From assembly GCA_012519125.1 (NCBI GenBank), contig JAAYQY010000225.1, forward strand, positions 1 through 8,984: DNA of 8,984 nucleotides. Direction: 5' to 3'. Made by a program: the position numbers and the translations under genes. The number at the start of each line of letters is the position of its first letter. Position 1 is the first letter of the stretch. Under the pieces are notes generated by a model, which saw only the letters and a list, made by a program, of their open reading frames with translations, did not search any database and was not told the DNA's origin. This stretch comes from Spirochaetales bacterium (GTDB taxonomy: Bacteria > Spirochaetota > Spirochaetia > Sphaerochaetales > Sphaerochaetaceae). Positions 1 through 7,379 of the stretch are shown here, one piece after another.

Positions 1-1032
1 AAGCCGAAACCTGAGGCTGTGGTCGTTGAGACGAAGGCCGCCCCGATTGCTGCTTCTGTATCTGCTGTGCAAGCAGTGGGCGCAAGCCCTCGGGCCAAAG
101 CACTCGCAGAGAAGGAAGGGCTGCTGATCTCTGCTGTGCAGCCATCCGGGCCGAAGGGCAGGATCATCGAACGTGATGTACTCGCTGCCAAAGGCCAGCC
201 GCTCTCCCCGCTTGCACGCCAAAAGGCTCTGGATGAGGGGCTTGCAGCTCCCCAGCAGGGAAGTGGCATAGGAGGCAGGGTGCTCGCTTCCGATCTGGTT
301 GCCTCGACCTCCCCCGTAGCTGCAGCACCCGCCGAAGAGGTTACTGAGATTCCGGTGAAGGGCGTACGCAAGGTGACTGCACGCAGGATGATGGAGTCGA
401 TCCATTCCACCTGCCAGCTTTCGCTGCATGCCTGGGCCGATGCCCGGGCCCTCAAGCGCCTGCGTGCCGGTTTCAAAGCAAGCAGTGCAGAGCTTGGGCT
501 TGGCGGCATCACGATCAATGATTTGGTCCTCTTTGCTGTTTCCAGAACCTTGCAGCAGTTTCCCGCCTTCAACGCACACTTTCTGGGTGACAAGATCCTG
601 CGGTATTCCCATGTCCATCTGGGCGTTGCAACCGATACGGCCAAGGGCCTTTTGGTTCCCGTGCTCAGAAACAGTGATGTGCTCAGTCTCAAGCAGCTAT
701 CGCTCCAGACCAAGGCTCTGGTCGGCAAATGCAAGGACGGAAGCATTGCGCCGGATGATCTGACCGGTTCCACCTTTACCGTCAGCAATGTCGGTTCCTT
801 CGGTATAGAAGCGTTCACCCCGGTTCTCAATGTCCCTGAGGTTGCAATCCTTGGAGTGGGCACCATCGCTCTCAAACCGGTAGAAGATGAGGATGGCGAT
901 GTTGCGTTCATCGAGCATATCGGCTTGTCGCTTACGATGGATCACCAGGCTGTTGATGGTGCTGATGCAGCACGCTTTTTGCGCAGTCTGATGGACAACA
1001 TAGCCAAGATAGACCTCTTGTTGGCCTTGTAG
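1..1032 (+). CDS. Dihydrolipoamide acyltransferase, E2 component of a 2-oxo-acid dehydrogenase complex (5' end missing)
   Basis: E2 transfers the acyl group from lipoamide to CoA and forms the core of the complex. The frame is open to base 1, so the N-terminal lipoyl domain(s) lie upstream; the visible part is 343 residues. From the left edge there is a Pro/Ala-rich linker (residues 1-28). Then come two segments resembling the E3/E1-binding (peripheral subunit-binding) domain: residues about 29-64 ([13 protein letters not shown], then [11 protein letters not shown]) and about 68-101 ([13 protein letters not shown], then [11 protein letters not shown]). An Ala/Pro linker leads to the catalytic domain at about 117-343. 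The catalytic motif reads DHQAVDG (His315, Asp319); the family usually has Arg where Gln316 stands. The segment [12 protein letters not shown] (258-269) is also typical of the fold. The GTG at base 19 only opens an internal frame and is not the real start. The E3 gene follows after 10 bases. The family is certain; the acyl substrate is not readable from this fragment, though the neighbouring E1 points to pyruvate or acetoin. Confidence 0.95.
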   Translation, partial: KPKPEAVVVETKAAPIAASVSAVQAVGASPRAKALAEKEGLLISAVQPSGPKGRIIERDVLAAKGQPLSPLARQKALDEGLAAPQQGSGIGGRVLASDLVASTSPVAAAPAEEVTEIPVKGVRKVTARRMMESIHSTCQLSLHAWADARALKRLRAGFKASSAELGLGGITINDLVLFAVSRTLQQFPAFNAHFLGDKILRYSHVHLGVATDTAKGLLVPVLRNSDVLSLKQLSLQTKALVGKCKDGSIAPDDLTGSTFTVSNVGSFGIEAFTPVLNVPEVAILGVGTIALKPVEDEDGDVAFIEHIGLSLTMDHQAVDGADAARFLRSLMDNIAKIDLLLAL

Positions 1033-1042
1033 GAGCGTTTGC

Positions 1043-2395
1043 ATGGAAATGTATGATTTGATGGTAATCGGCAGTGGCCCCGGCGGCTATGTGGCTGCAG
1101 AACGGGCCGGTGCCTTGGGCAAGCGGGTATTGCTGGTCGAGAAGGACCAGTTCGGTGGGGTGTGCACCAATCGTGGATGCATTCCGACCAAGAGCCTCCT
1201 CAACAGTGCCAAGCAGTATCGTCATGCCCAGGAAGGGGAGCGCTTCGGGGTGAAAGCCGAAGGTGTCACCTTCAGTCTTGCCGATGCCATGGCATGGAAG
1301 GAAGAGACGATCAAGACGCTGAGAAGCGGAATTGAGTACCTGATGAAAGCGAACAAGGTGACCGTGGTCTTTGGTGAGGCGAAGGTCTTGGATGCTCATC
1401 ACATCCAGGTGGGAGAGACCACCTATGAAGGCTCCTATCTGATACTTGCCACCGGCTCTTCCCCCTTCGTTCCCCCGATTCCCGGTTCCAAGCTTGAGCA
1501 TGTGCTGACCAGCGACCAGATTCTCACACTTACCGAGATTCCTTCCTCCCTGGTCGTCATCGGCGGCGGGGTCATCGGCATTGAGTTTGCCTCCTTCTTC
1601 TCCATGATCGGGACCAAGGTCACCGTCATCGAGATGATGAGTGAGATTCTTCCGATGATGGACGCTGAGTTTGCAAAGCTCATGCGACGTGAGCTCAAGG
1701 GCGTTGACTTTCATCTCGGCTGCAAGGTTGAGGAGATAACGGCGGAAGAAGTCCGCTATACCGATGCCAAGGGAGAGAAGCAGGCGGTTCCCGCCTCGCT
1801 GGTTTTGATGAGTGTAGGCAGGAAGCCCAACACCCAGGGCCTGGAGCAGCTGGGACTGGATATCGACCGCAGGGGAGTCGTGGTCAATGACCGCATGCAG
1901 ACCAACCTCTCCACCGTCTATGCCATTGGCGATGTGAACGGCCGTTCCCTGCTTGCCCACAGCGCTTCGCGCATGGCGGAAGTGGCTGTCGCAAACATCT
2001 TTGGCAACAAGCAGATGCGCATGCGCTACCATGCAATCCCCTGGGCTGTCTACGGCAACCCGGAGTCGGCTGGGGCCGGCATGACGGAGAGCGAAGCTGA
2101 GAAGCTGGGCATTCCGGTACGCTCCCAGACGGTGCAGATGCGTGCAAATGGACGCTTTCTAGCCGAGCATGGCAAAAAAGCCGCAGGCCTGGTAAAGGTC
2201 ATTTGCCATCGCGATACCCAAACCATCGTAGGTATCCATCTGCTCGGACCGTACAGCAGTGAGATGATCTGGGGTGCTTCGGCCCTCATTGAGGCTGAAT
2301 TGCGTGTACAGGATGTCAAAGAGATCGTATTCCCCCATCCAAGCGTATCAGAACTGATCAAGGACGCTTGTTTCGCACTCGACCATACCCTCTAA
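1043..2395 (+). CDS. lpdA: Dihydrolipoamide dehydrogenase (E3)
   Basis: This FAD flavoprotein reoxidises dihydrolipoamide on E2 and passes electrons to NAD+. The 450 residues are near the usual 450-475. An N-terminal FAD-binding GSGPGG motif (10-15) is followed by the redox-active disulfide in CTNRGCIPTK (Cys41, Cys46); family members more often read CLNVGC, so the residues between the cysteines are somewhat unusual. The NAD-binding motif GGGVIG is at 174-179. The second FAD contact, TVYAIGDVNG, is at 291-300. The C-terminal dimerisation domain carries the catalytic pair in HPSVSE (His432, Glu437), completed by the partner subunit. The ATG at 1043 is supported by AGGAG at 1031-1035, seven bases upstream and overlapping the E2 stop codon, so translation is probably coupled to E2. 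Its position between E2 and E1 marks it as the dedicated E3 of this complex. Glutathione or mercuric reductase relatives share the fold, but the HPSVSE ending and the E2/E1 neighbours support E3. Confidence 0.96.
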   Translation: MEMYDLMVIGSGPGGYVAAERAGALGKRVLLVEKDQFGGVCTNRGCIPTKSLLNSAKQYRHAQEGERFGVKAEGVTFSLADAMAWKEETIKTLRSGIEYLMKANKVTVVFGEAKVLDAHHIQVGETTYEGSYLILATGSSPFVPPIPGSKLEHVLTSDQILTLTEIPSSLVVIGGGVIGIEFASFFSMIGTKVTVIEMMSEILPMMDAEFAKLMRRELKGVDFHLGCKVEEITAEEVRYTDAKGEKQAVPASLVLMSVGRKPNTQGLEQLGLDIDRRGVVVNDRMQTNLSTVYAIGDVNGRSLLAHSASRMAEVAVANIFGNKQMRMRYHAIPWAVYGNPESAGAGMTESEAEKLGIPVRSQTVQMRANGRFLAEHGKKAAGLVKVICHRDTQTIVGIHLLGPYSSEMIWGASALIEAELRVQDVKEIVFPHPSVSELIKDACFALDHTL

Positions 2396-2420
2396 CGGGT
2401 TACAGATAAGGAGATTTTAC

Positions 2421-4874
2421 ATGTCCAGAACCCTTCCATTCGACCCTGCAAAAATCAGGGAGAAGCAGACGCTCACCATCGCTCCGATTCCAGTCAACCA
2501 TTATCAGAGTGATTTCAAGAAGGAACTCAAGCTGTACGGCAAGGATCGCTTGATCCGTGCCTATTACGATATGCTGCTGATCCGAAAGTTCGAGACCATG
2601 CTCGACACCATCAAGAAAGAGGGTGTGTATCAGGGCATCTCCTACAACCACAAGGGACCTGCCCACCTCAGTGCAGGCCAAGAGAGTGCTGCAGTCGGAC
2701 AGGCAATGGTGCTCGATCCTGAGGACCAGATCTTCGGAAGCCATCGCAGCCACGGGGAGATCCTGGCAAAGAGCCTTTCTGCCATCCACAAGATGGAGGA
2801 TGCAGAGCTGCTCTCCATCATGCAATCCTTCATGGATGGAGAGACCTTCAAGGTGGTGGAGAAACACTTCCCGGCCGAGAGTGTCAAAGAACTCGCTGAG
2901 CACTTTGTGCTGTACGGGGCCCTTGCTGAGATTTATGCCAAGAAGACCGGTTTCAATGCAGGTCTTGGTGGTTCGATGCACACCTTCTTCAAGCCCTTCG
3001 GCTCGATGCCCAACAACGCAATCGTCGGTGGCTCGTGCACCATCGCTGTAGGTGCTGCGCTCTACAAGAAGATCAACCGCAAGAAGGGCATCGTCATCGC
3101 CAATATCGGAGATGGCTCTTTGGCACGCGGTCCGGTCTATGAAGGCTTGGTCCTCTCTTCCATGGACCAGTACAAGACTCTTTGGGAGGAGAACCCTGGC
3201 TATCCTCCCTTCATGCTCAACTGTTTCGACAACCTGTATGCCATGGGTGGCCAGCCGATCGGAGAGACGATGGGCTACCAGGTGGCTGCACGAGTTGCAG
3301 CCGGTATCAACGAACACTCGATGCATACCGAGCGGGTCGACGGCTTCAATCCCTTGGCCGTTGCTGATGCAACCGCAAGGAAGAAGGCTCTCCTGCTCAA
3401 GGGGGAAGGCCCTGCCTTCCTCGATACGCTGACCTACCGCTACAGCGGCCACAGCCCCAGCGATGCGATGACCTACCGCACCAAAGAAGAGGTGGAAGCG
3501 TTCCGCAACCAGGATCCCATCGTCTCCTACGGTAACTACCTCATTGAGAACAAGCTGGTCAGCCAGGCAGACCTTGATGCCTTTGATGCAAAGCTTGAGG
3601 AGAAGATGCGCAAGACCCTTGAGATCACGGTCGACCCCGTTCTCAGCCCGATGGTTGATGAGGCCTTCATCGAGTCCGTCATGTTCTCCAACGGCAGTGT
3701 GGAGAAGCTGGACAGCGCCGAACCTGTCATGCTGCAAACGCTTGAGGAGAATCAGCGTGTACAGCAGATAGCCAAGCGCAGCCGCTATGCCTATGACGAG
3801 AGTGGCAAGGAGTTTCCCTCGGCCCGCCAGTACCAGTATCGTGATGCGGTCTTTGAGGCGATGGTGCATCGCTTCGCCATCGATCCCACGATGGTTGCCT
3901 ATGGAGAGGATCATCGTGACTGGGGTGGTGCGTTCGCCTGTTATCGTGGCCTGACCGAACTGCTTCCTCCCTCACGCTTCTTCAACTCCCCGATCTCCGA
4001 AAGTGCCATTGTCGGCAGTGGCGTTGGATATGCCATGGCAGGAGGAAGAGCGGTTGTCGAGCTGATGTACTGTGACTTCCTCGGTTGTGCAGGGGACGAG
4101 GTGTTCAACCAGATGCCCAAGTGGCAGGCGATGAGTGCTGGTGTGCTGAAGATGCCGCTGGTGCTCCGTGTTTCGGTCGGCAACAAGTACGGTGCCCAAC
4201 ACTCCCAGGAGTGGACCAGCATGGTTGCAAGCGTACCAGGCTTGAAGGCGATGTATCCTGCAACCCCCTATGATGTGAAGGGCATGCTCAACTACGCCCT
4301 GCGCGGTACCGACCCGGTGGTCTTCTTTGAGAGCCAGAAGCTCTACGGCATCGGAGAGATGTTTGTCAAGGAAGGAGTTCCCGAAGGCTACTATGAGATT
4401 CCAGAGGGAGAGCCTGCGATAAAGCGGGTGGGCAAGGACATCACCCTCATTGCCTTGGGACCAGCCCTCTATACGGCGACCAAGGCGGCCGATGAGCTTG
4501 CAAAGCTCGGTCTTGAGGCTGAGGTGATCGACCTGAGGTGGATCAACCCCCTCAAGTACGAGATCTTGGTGGAGTCGGTGAAGAAGACCGGCCGTTGTGT
4601 CCTGGTTACCGACAGCAGCGAACGGGGCAGTTACCTGCATACCGTTGCATCGAATCTGGGAAGGCTTGCCTTCGAAGCTCTGGATGCTCCCCCGATTGTC
4701 ATCGGATCGAAGAACTGGATCACCCCACCCGCTGAGATGGAAGAGTACTACTTTGCCCAGGCCAGCTCCATTCTGGATGCCATCCATGAGCAGATTCTTC
4801 CCTTGCAGAATTATGTGCCCAAGCACAACTACACCGATGGGGAGTTCGCCCGTACCAGCAAGAAGGGAGTGTGA
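2421..4874 (+). CDS. Thiamine-diphosphate-dependent 2-oxo-acid dehydrogenase E1, alpha-beta fusion (pyruvate or acetoin type)
   Basis: E1 decarboxylates a 2-oxo acid on thiamine diphosphate and reductively acylates lipoyl-E2. The 817-residue product joins both subunits. The alpha part (about 40-420) has SHRSHGE (107-113), GLGGSMH (181-187), the ThDP/Mg motif beginning GDG (230-232) and ending at NLYAMGG (Asn271), and the loop YRYSGHSPSDAMTYRT (339-354), which resembles PDH E1-alpha (YRYHGHSMSD) more than branched-chain E1. The beta part (about 470-800) has YGEDH (494-498), the ThDP-activating Glu527 in SPISESAIVG, His594 in AQHSQEW, and the C-terminal transketolase domain from about 670. A linker at about 420-470 joins them. 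Two departures stand out: about 50 extra residues near 122-170, and a GDG-to-Asn spacing longer than usual by roughly ten residues. The ATG is supported by AAGGAG at 2408-2413, seven bases upstream; the 25-base gap before it is the largest in the window. The substrate is probably pyruvate, with acetoin as the alternative. Confidence 0.95.
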   Translation: MSRTLPFDPAKIREKQTLTIAPIPVNHYQSDFKKELKLYGKDRLIRAYYDMLLIRKFETMLDTIKKEGVYQGISYNHKGPAHLSAGQESAAVGQAMVLDPEDQIFGSHRSHGEILAKSLSAIHKMEDAELLSIMQSFMDGETFKVVEKHFPAESVKELAEHFVLYGALAEIYAKKTGFNAGLGGSMHTFFKPFGSMPNNAIVGGSCTIAVGAALYKKINRKKGIVIANIGDGSLARGPVYEGLVLSSMDQYKTLWEENPGYPPFMLNCFDNLYAMGGQPIGETMGYQVAARVAAGINEHSMHTERVDGFNPLAVADATARKKALLLKGEGPAFLDTLTYRYSGHSPSDAMTYRTKEEVEAFRNQDPIVSYGNYLIENKLVSQADLDAFDAKLEEKMRKTLEITVDPVLSPMVDEAFIESVMFSNGSVEKLDSAEPVMLQTLEENQRVQQIAKRSRYAYDESGKEFPSARQYQYRDAVFEAMVHRFAIDPTMVAYGEDHRDWGGAFACYRGLTELLPPSRFFNSPISESAIVGSGVGYAMAGGRAVVELMYCDFLGCAGDEVFNQMPKWQAMSAGVLKMPLVLRVSVGNKYGAQHSQEWTSMVASVPGLKAMYPATPYDVKGMLNYALRGTDPVVFFESQKLYGIGEMFVKEGVPEGYYEIPEGEPAIKRVGKDITLIALGPALYTATKAADELAKLGLEAEVIDLRWINPLKYEILVESVKKTGRCVLVTDSSERGSYLHTVASNLGRLAFEALDAPPIVIGSKNWITPPAEMEEYYFAQASSILDAIHEQILPLQNYVPKHNYTDGEFARTSKKGV
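4863..4869 (+). promoter_or_regulatory. Ribosome binding site for the PHP gene, long spacing
   Basis: AAGGGAG lies inside the last codons of E1, 12 bases before the ATG at 4882, longer than the 5-7 bases seen for the other genes here. No better in-frame start is near. The gene is probably reached mainly by ribosomes terminating on E1 at 4872-4874, and it may be translated at a lower level. Confidence 0.5.
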
Positions 4875-4881
4875 CCAAAGC

Positions 4882-6216
4882 ATGGATATCCGATTGTGGG
4901 AAGCACAGCTCTCTGACCGAAGCAAGCAGGTTCGCTTGGAAGCTTCCAGCCAGCTAGGTGAGGCCATCAGGGAGGGGAGTCTGTCAAGAACAGCGCTGGA
5001 GGAGGTGAACAATCATGTACACACCACCTACTCCTTCAGCCCCTATGAGCCTTCTGCGGCCGCGTATGCGGCCTGGAAGGCAGGCTTGGGCATTGTGGGA
5101 AGCATCGATCATGACAGCATCGGTGCAGCAGAGGAAATGCTGCTTTCCTGTCAGCATCTGGGCCTTGCAAGCACGGTAGGCTTTGAGCTTCGTGTCAGCT
5201 TCCTCGACACTCCGCTTTCGGACAAGAAGATCAACAACCCTGACAGCGAAGGCATTGCCTACTTGTGCATCCACGGCGTTCCCCGCCAGAACCTTGATGA
5301 AGTGGCTGAGTTCCTCAAACCTTTGCAGGAGGTGCGCAACAAGCGTAACAAGGCACAGGTGGAGGCGCTGCAGGCCCTTGTCGGGCAGTATGGTTTCGAT
5401 CTCGACTTCGAGCGGGATGTCCTGCCCCTCTCTCGTCACGAGGAGGGTGGTTCGGTTACAGAACGCCATATTCTCTACGCTATGGCAAACCAGAGCATAC
5501 AGATGATGGGCAAGGGTCAGAAGCTTGTTGATTTCCTGAAGAAGGATCTAGGGCTCTCTCTTCCCGAAAAGCTGACGACCCTCTTGTTGGATGAGCAGAA
5601 CCCACACTATGCCTACGACCTTTTGGGCCTCTTCAAGAGCTCATTTTTACCGCGCTTCTTCATTCAGCCCGGCAGGGAGGAGTGCCTTGATGTGCGGGAG
5701 GTGGTTGCCTTCTCCAACCGCATCGGCGCCATTGCAGCCTATGCCTACCTGGGGGACATTGCACAGAGTGTCACCGGGGACAAGAAGGCAGAGAAGTTCG
5801 AGGACGATTTCCTTGAGCAGTTGCTCGACCTCTTGGTTGACATCGGCTTTCCTGCCATCACGTACATGCCTCCCCGCAATACCGAGGCACAGATGAAGCG
5901 CCTGCAGACGCTTGCCAAAGCGCGTGGCTTGATGGAGATCAGCGGGGTGGACATCAACTCAAGCAGACAGAGCATGAACTGTCCCCAGTTGCTTTTGCCC
6001 TCTGCCCGACATCTGGTGGACAGTGCCTGGGCCTTGGTTGCCCATGAAAAGCTCTCTTCAGTCAATCCTGTCCTGGGCTTGTTCAGCAAAGACAATCCCC
6101 ATGCCAAGGCCAGTTTGGACAAGAGAATCGCCTATTATGCCTCATTGGGGAGGGCGATGGATGCAACCAAGCCGTACTCCCTGATTGATCAGTTTGAAGA
6201 AAAGGAGTTGTCATGA
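4882..6216 (+). CDS. PHP-domain metal-dependent hydrolase (putative phosphoesterase, substrate unknown)
   Basis: PHP (polymerase and histidinol phosphatase) proteins are trinuclear metal phosphoesterases. In this 444-residue protein I see motif I as HVHTTYS (His45, His47), motif II as SIDHDS (Asp76, His77), an acidic residue in GFELRV (Glu102), a His at 131 in CIHGVP, and a late motif IV-like GVDINSS (Asp357), where the usual final His is replaced by Asn359. The middle (about 140-260) is helical in character, rich in charged residues, and not recognisable to me. No signal peptide or membrane segment is visible, so it is probably cytoplasmic. The frame is open far upstream into E1, but the ATG at 4882 follows the E1 stop by seven bases and is the sensible start. 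Its stop overlaps the next start (ATGA at 6213-6216), which indicates translational coupling with the SDR gene. Position between the dehydrogenase complex and sugar-phosphate genes suggests a phosphorylated metabolite as substrate; this is inference. Confidence 0.85.
   Translation: MDIRLWEAQLSDRSKQVRLEASSQLGEAIREGSLSRTALEEVNNHVHTTYSFSPYEPSAAAYAAWKAGLGIVGSIDHDSIGAAEEMLLSCQHLGLASTVGFELRVSFLDTPLSDKKINNPDSEGIAYLCIHGVPRQNLDEVAEFLKPLQEVRNKRNKAQVEALQALVGQYGFDLDFERDVLPLSRHEEGGSVTERHILYAMANQSIQMMGKGQKLVDFLKKDLGLSLPEKLTTLLLDEQNPHYAYDLLGLFKSSFLPRFFIQPGREECLDVREVVAFSNRIGAIAAYAYLGDIAQSVTGDKKAEKFEDDFLEQLLDLLVDIGFPAITYMPPRNTEAQMKRLQTLAKARGLMEISGVDINSSRQSMNCPQLLLPSARHLVDSAWALVAHEKLSSVNPVLGLFSKDNPHAKASLDKRIAYYASLGRAMDATKPYSLIDQFEEKELS
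6201..6207 (+). promoter_or_regulatory. Ribosome binding site fixing the long-form SDR start
   Basis: AAAGGAG sits five bases before the ATG at 6213, inside the end of the PHP gene. It is the reason to accept the N-terminally extended form of the short-chain dehydrogenase rather than an internal start near its Rossmann domain. Confidence 0.75.
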
Positions 6217-7370
6217 AGTTTACCCTACGCCTGGAGCAGGAGTTGCCCCCCGTCCTGCGGGGTCTGACCTTCGATGGCCAGAAGGGCCTGTTTGTCCACC
6301 GAACTGAAGGCAAGAAAGTCGACCTGACCCTGCCTGTGGCACGGGTGGGTGACTCAATCGAAGAGAAAATCGGTCAATGGAAAACCCTTCTTGCTGCCTA
6401 TACCGAGGCAAGGAGACTCTATCCTGCTGTCATTGGCTTTGAAGGACTTGAACTGCAGTTTGGCTTGGGTACCAACTACGACGAGGCAGTGAGGGCCGAG
6501 GGAGTGAGTGCACTTCCGGTCCTTCCTCCTTCCACCAGCCGCTCTGATGTGGTGCGTGACAAGATAGCCTTGGTCACCGGTGGTGCACAAGGGTTTGGCG
6601 AAGGAATGGTGCGTGCGCTTGTCGAGCACGGTGCCTTCGTCTACATCGCAGATATGAATGCAGAAGGGGCGAAAAAGCTTGCCGATGAACTGAACTATGA
6701 GGCCTGCATCACCGTTGCCAAGAGCATTGCGGTAAATGTCACCGATGAGCTCTCGGTTGAGCAGATGATGGATGAGGTGGCAAGTCAGACCGGTTCTCTC
6801 GACCTGTTCGTCTCCAATGCCGGGGTGCTCAGAGCGGGCTCGGTAAAGAGCATGGCCCTCAAGGATTTCCAGTTTGTCACCAATGTTGACTACACTGGCT
6901 TTTTCATCTGCACCAAGTTTGCTTCCCAACAGCTGGCCTTGCAGAATCTGGCCTCCAAAACCTATTTCACCGACATCATTGCCATTTCCAGCAAATCGGG
7001 ATTGGAAGGTTCAAACAAGAATGGAGCGTATGCCGGAGCCAAATTCGGAACGATCGGCCTGACCCAGAGCTTTGCCTTGGAGCTGGTCGAAGACAATATC
7101 AAAGTGAATGCCATCTGCCCGGGCAACTTCTTGGACGGTCCGCTCTGGTCGGACCCTGAGAAGGGCTTGTTCGTGCAGTATCTCGCAGCCGGCAAGGTCC
7201 CCGGGGCCAAGACGATTGCGGACGTGAGACGGTTTTATGAGGCCAAGGTGCCCATGAACCGAGGGTGCAGGACGGAAGATGTCGTGAAGGCGATCCTGTA
7301 CATAGTCGAACAAACATACGAGACAGGCCAGGCGGTTCCGGTAACCGGCGGGCAGGTCATGCTTAACTAG
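6213..7370 (+). CDS. Short-chain dehydrogenase resembling sorbitol-6-phosphate 2-dehydrogenase, with an N-terminal extension
   Basis: Likely an NAD(H)-dependent oxidoreductase interconverting a hexitol 6-phosphate and fructose 6-phosphate. The SDR domain starts near residue 115: cofactor motif TGGAQGFG (122-129), an acidic Asp147 after the second strand (favouring NAD), NAG (202-204), catalytic Asn224, Ser259 or Ser260, Tyr273 and Lys277. The part from residue 258 closely follows what I recall of E. coli SrlD: SSKSGLEGSNKN, AKFGTIGLTQSFAL, VPMNRGC and the ending TGQAVPVTGGQVMLN all have direct counterparts there. SrlD is about 260 residues; this protein is 385. Residues 1 to about 111 form an extension I cannot assign to a family, with a short Pro/Ser-rich joint near 102-112. 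The start is supported by the RBS at 6201-6207 and the four-base overlap with the PHP gene. The SorE-like gene follows after nine bases, as expected for a ketose-phosphate/hexitol-phosphate pathway. The family is certain; the substrate is inferred. Confidence 0.92.
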   Translation: MKFTLRLEQELPPVLRGLTFDGQKGLFVHRTEGKKVDLTLPVARVGDSIEEKIGQWKTLLAAYTEARRLYPAVIGFEGLELQFGLGTNYDEAVRAEGVSALPVLPPSTSRSDVVRDKIALVTGGAQGFGEGMVRALVEHGAFVYIADMNAEGAKKLADELNYEACITVAKSIAVNVTDELSVEQMMDEVASQTGSLDLFVSNAGVLRAGSVKSMALKDFQFVTNVDYTGFFICTKFASQQLALQNLASKTYFTDIIAISSKSGLEGSNKNGAYAGAKFGTIGLTQSFALELVEDNIKVNAICPGNFLDGPLWSDPEKGLFVQYLAAGKVPGAKTIADVRRFYEAKVPMNRGCRTEDVVKAILYIVEQTYETGQAVPVTGGQVMLN

Positions 7371-7379
7371 GAGAATACC

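Noticed and set aside
19..21. GTG as the real start of E2
   Set aside because: The frame is open to base 1 with a Pro-rich linker, and E2 needs an upstream lipoyl domain, so the gene is truncated by the window edge.
932..2032. 366-codon open frame on the minus strand
   Set aside because: It is antisense to E3 and the end of E2; it is His-rich and unlike any known protein, as expected for a shadow frame.
2396..2420. Possible internal promoter or attenuator in the largest intergenic gap
   Set aside because: There are only 25 bases, mostly occupied by the E1 ribosome binding site, with no inverted repeat or convincing -10/-35 pair.
2400..3914. 504-codon open frame on the minus strand
   Set aside because: It is antisense to E1, low in complexity and without known motifs; the sense frame carries strong family signatures.
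4597..4881. Upstream extension of the PHP frame with an ATG at 4597
   Set aside because: It overlaps nearly 280 bases of the E1 beta coding region; the ATG at 4882 directly after the E1 stop is far more plausible.
3972..5012. 346-codon open frame on the minus strand
   Set aside because: It spans the complement of E1 beta and the start of the PHP gene; there is no motif support.
5056..5074. GC-rich palindrome-like stretch with two GCGGCC units, considered as a regulatory hairpin
   Set aside because: It is inside the PHP coding frame, encodes the Ala-rich helix after motif I, and has no following T-run; coincidence of Ala codons.
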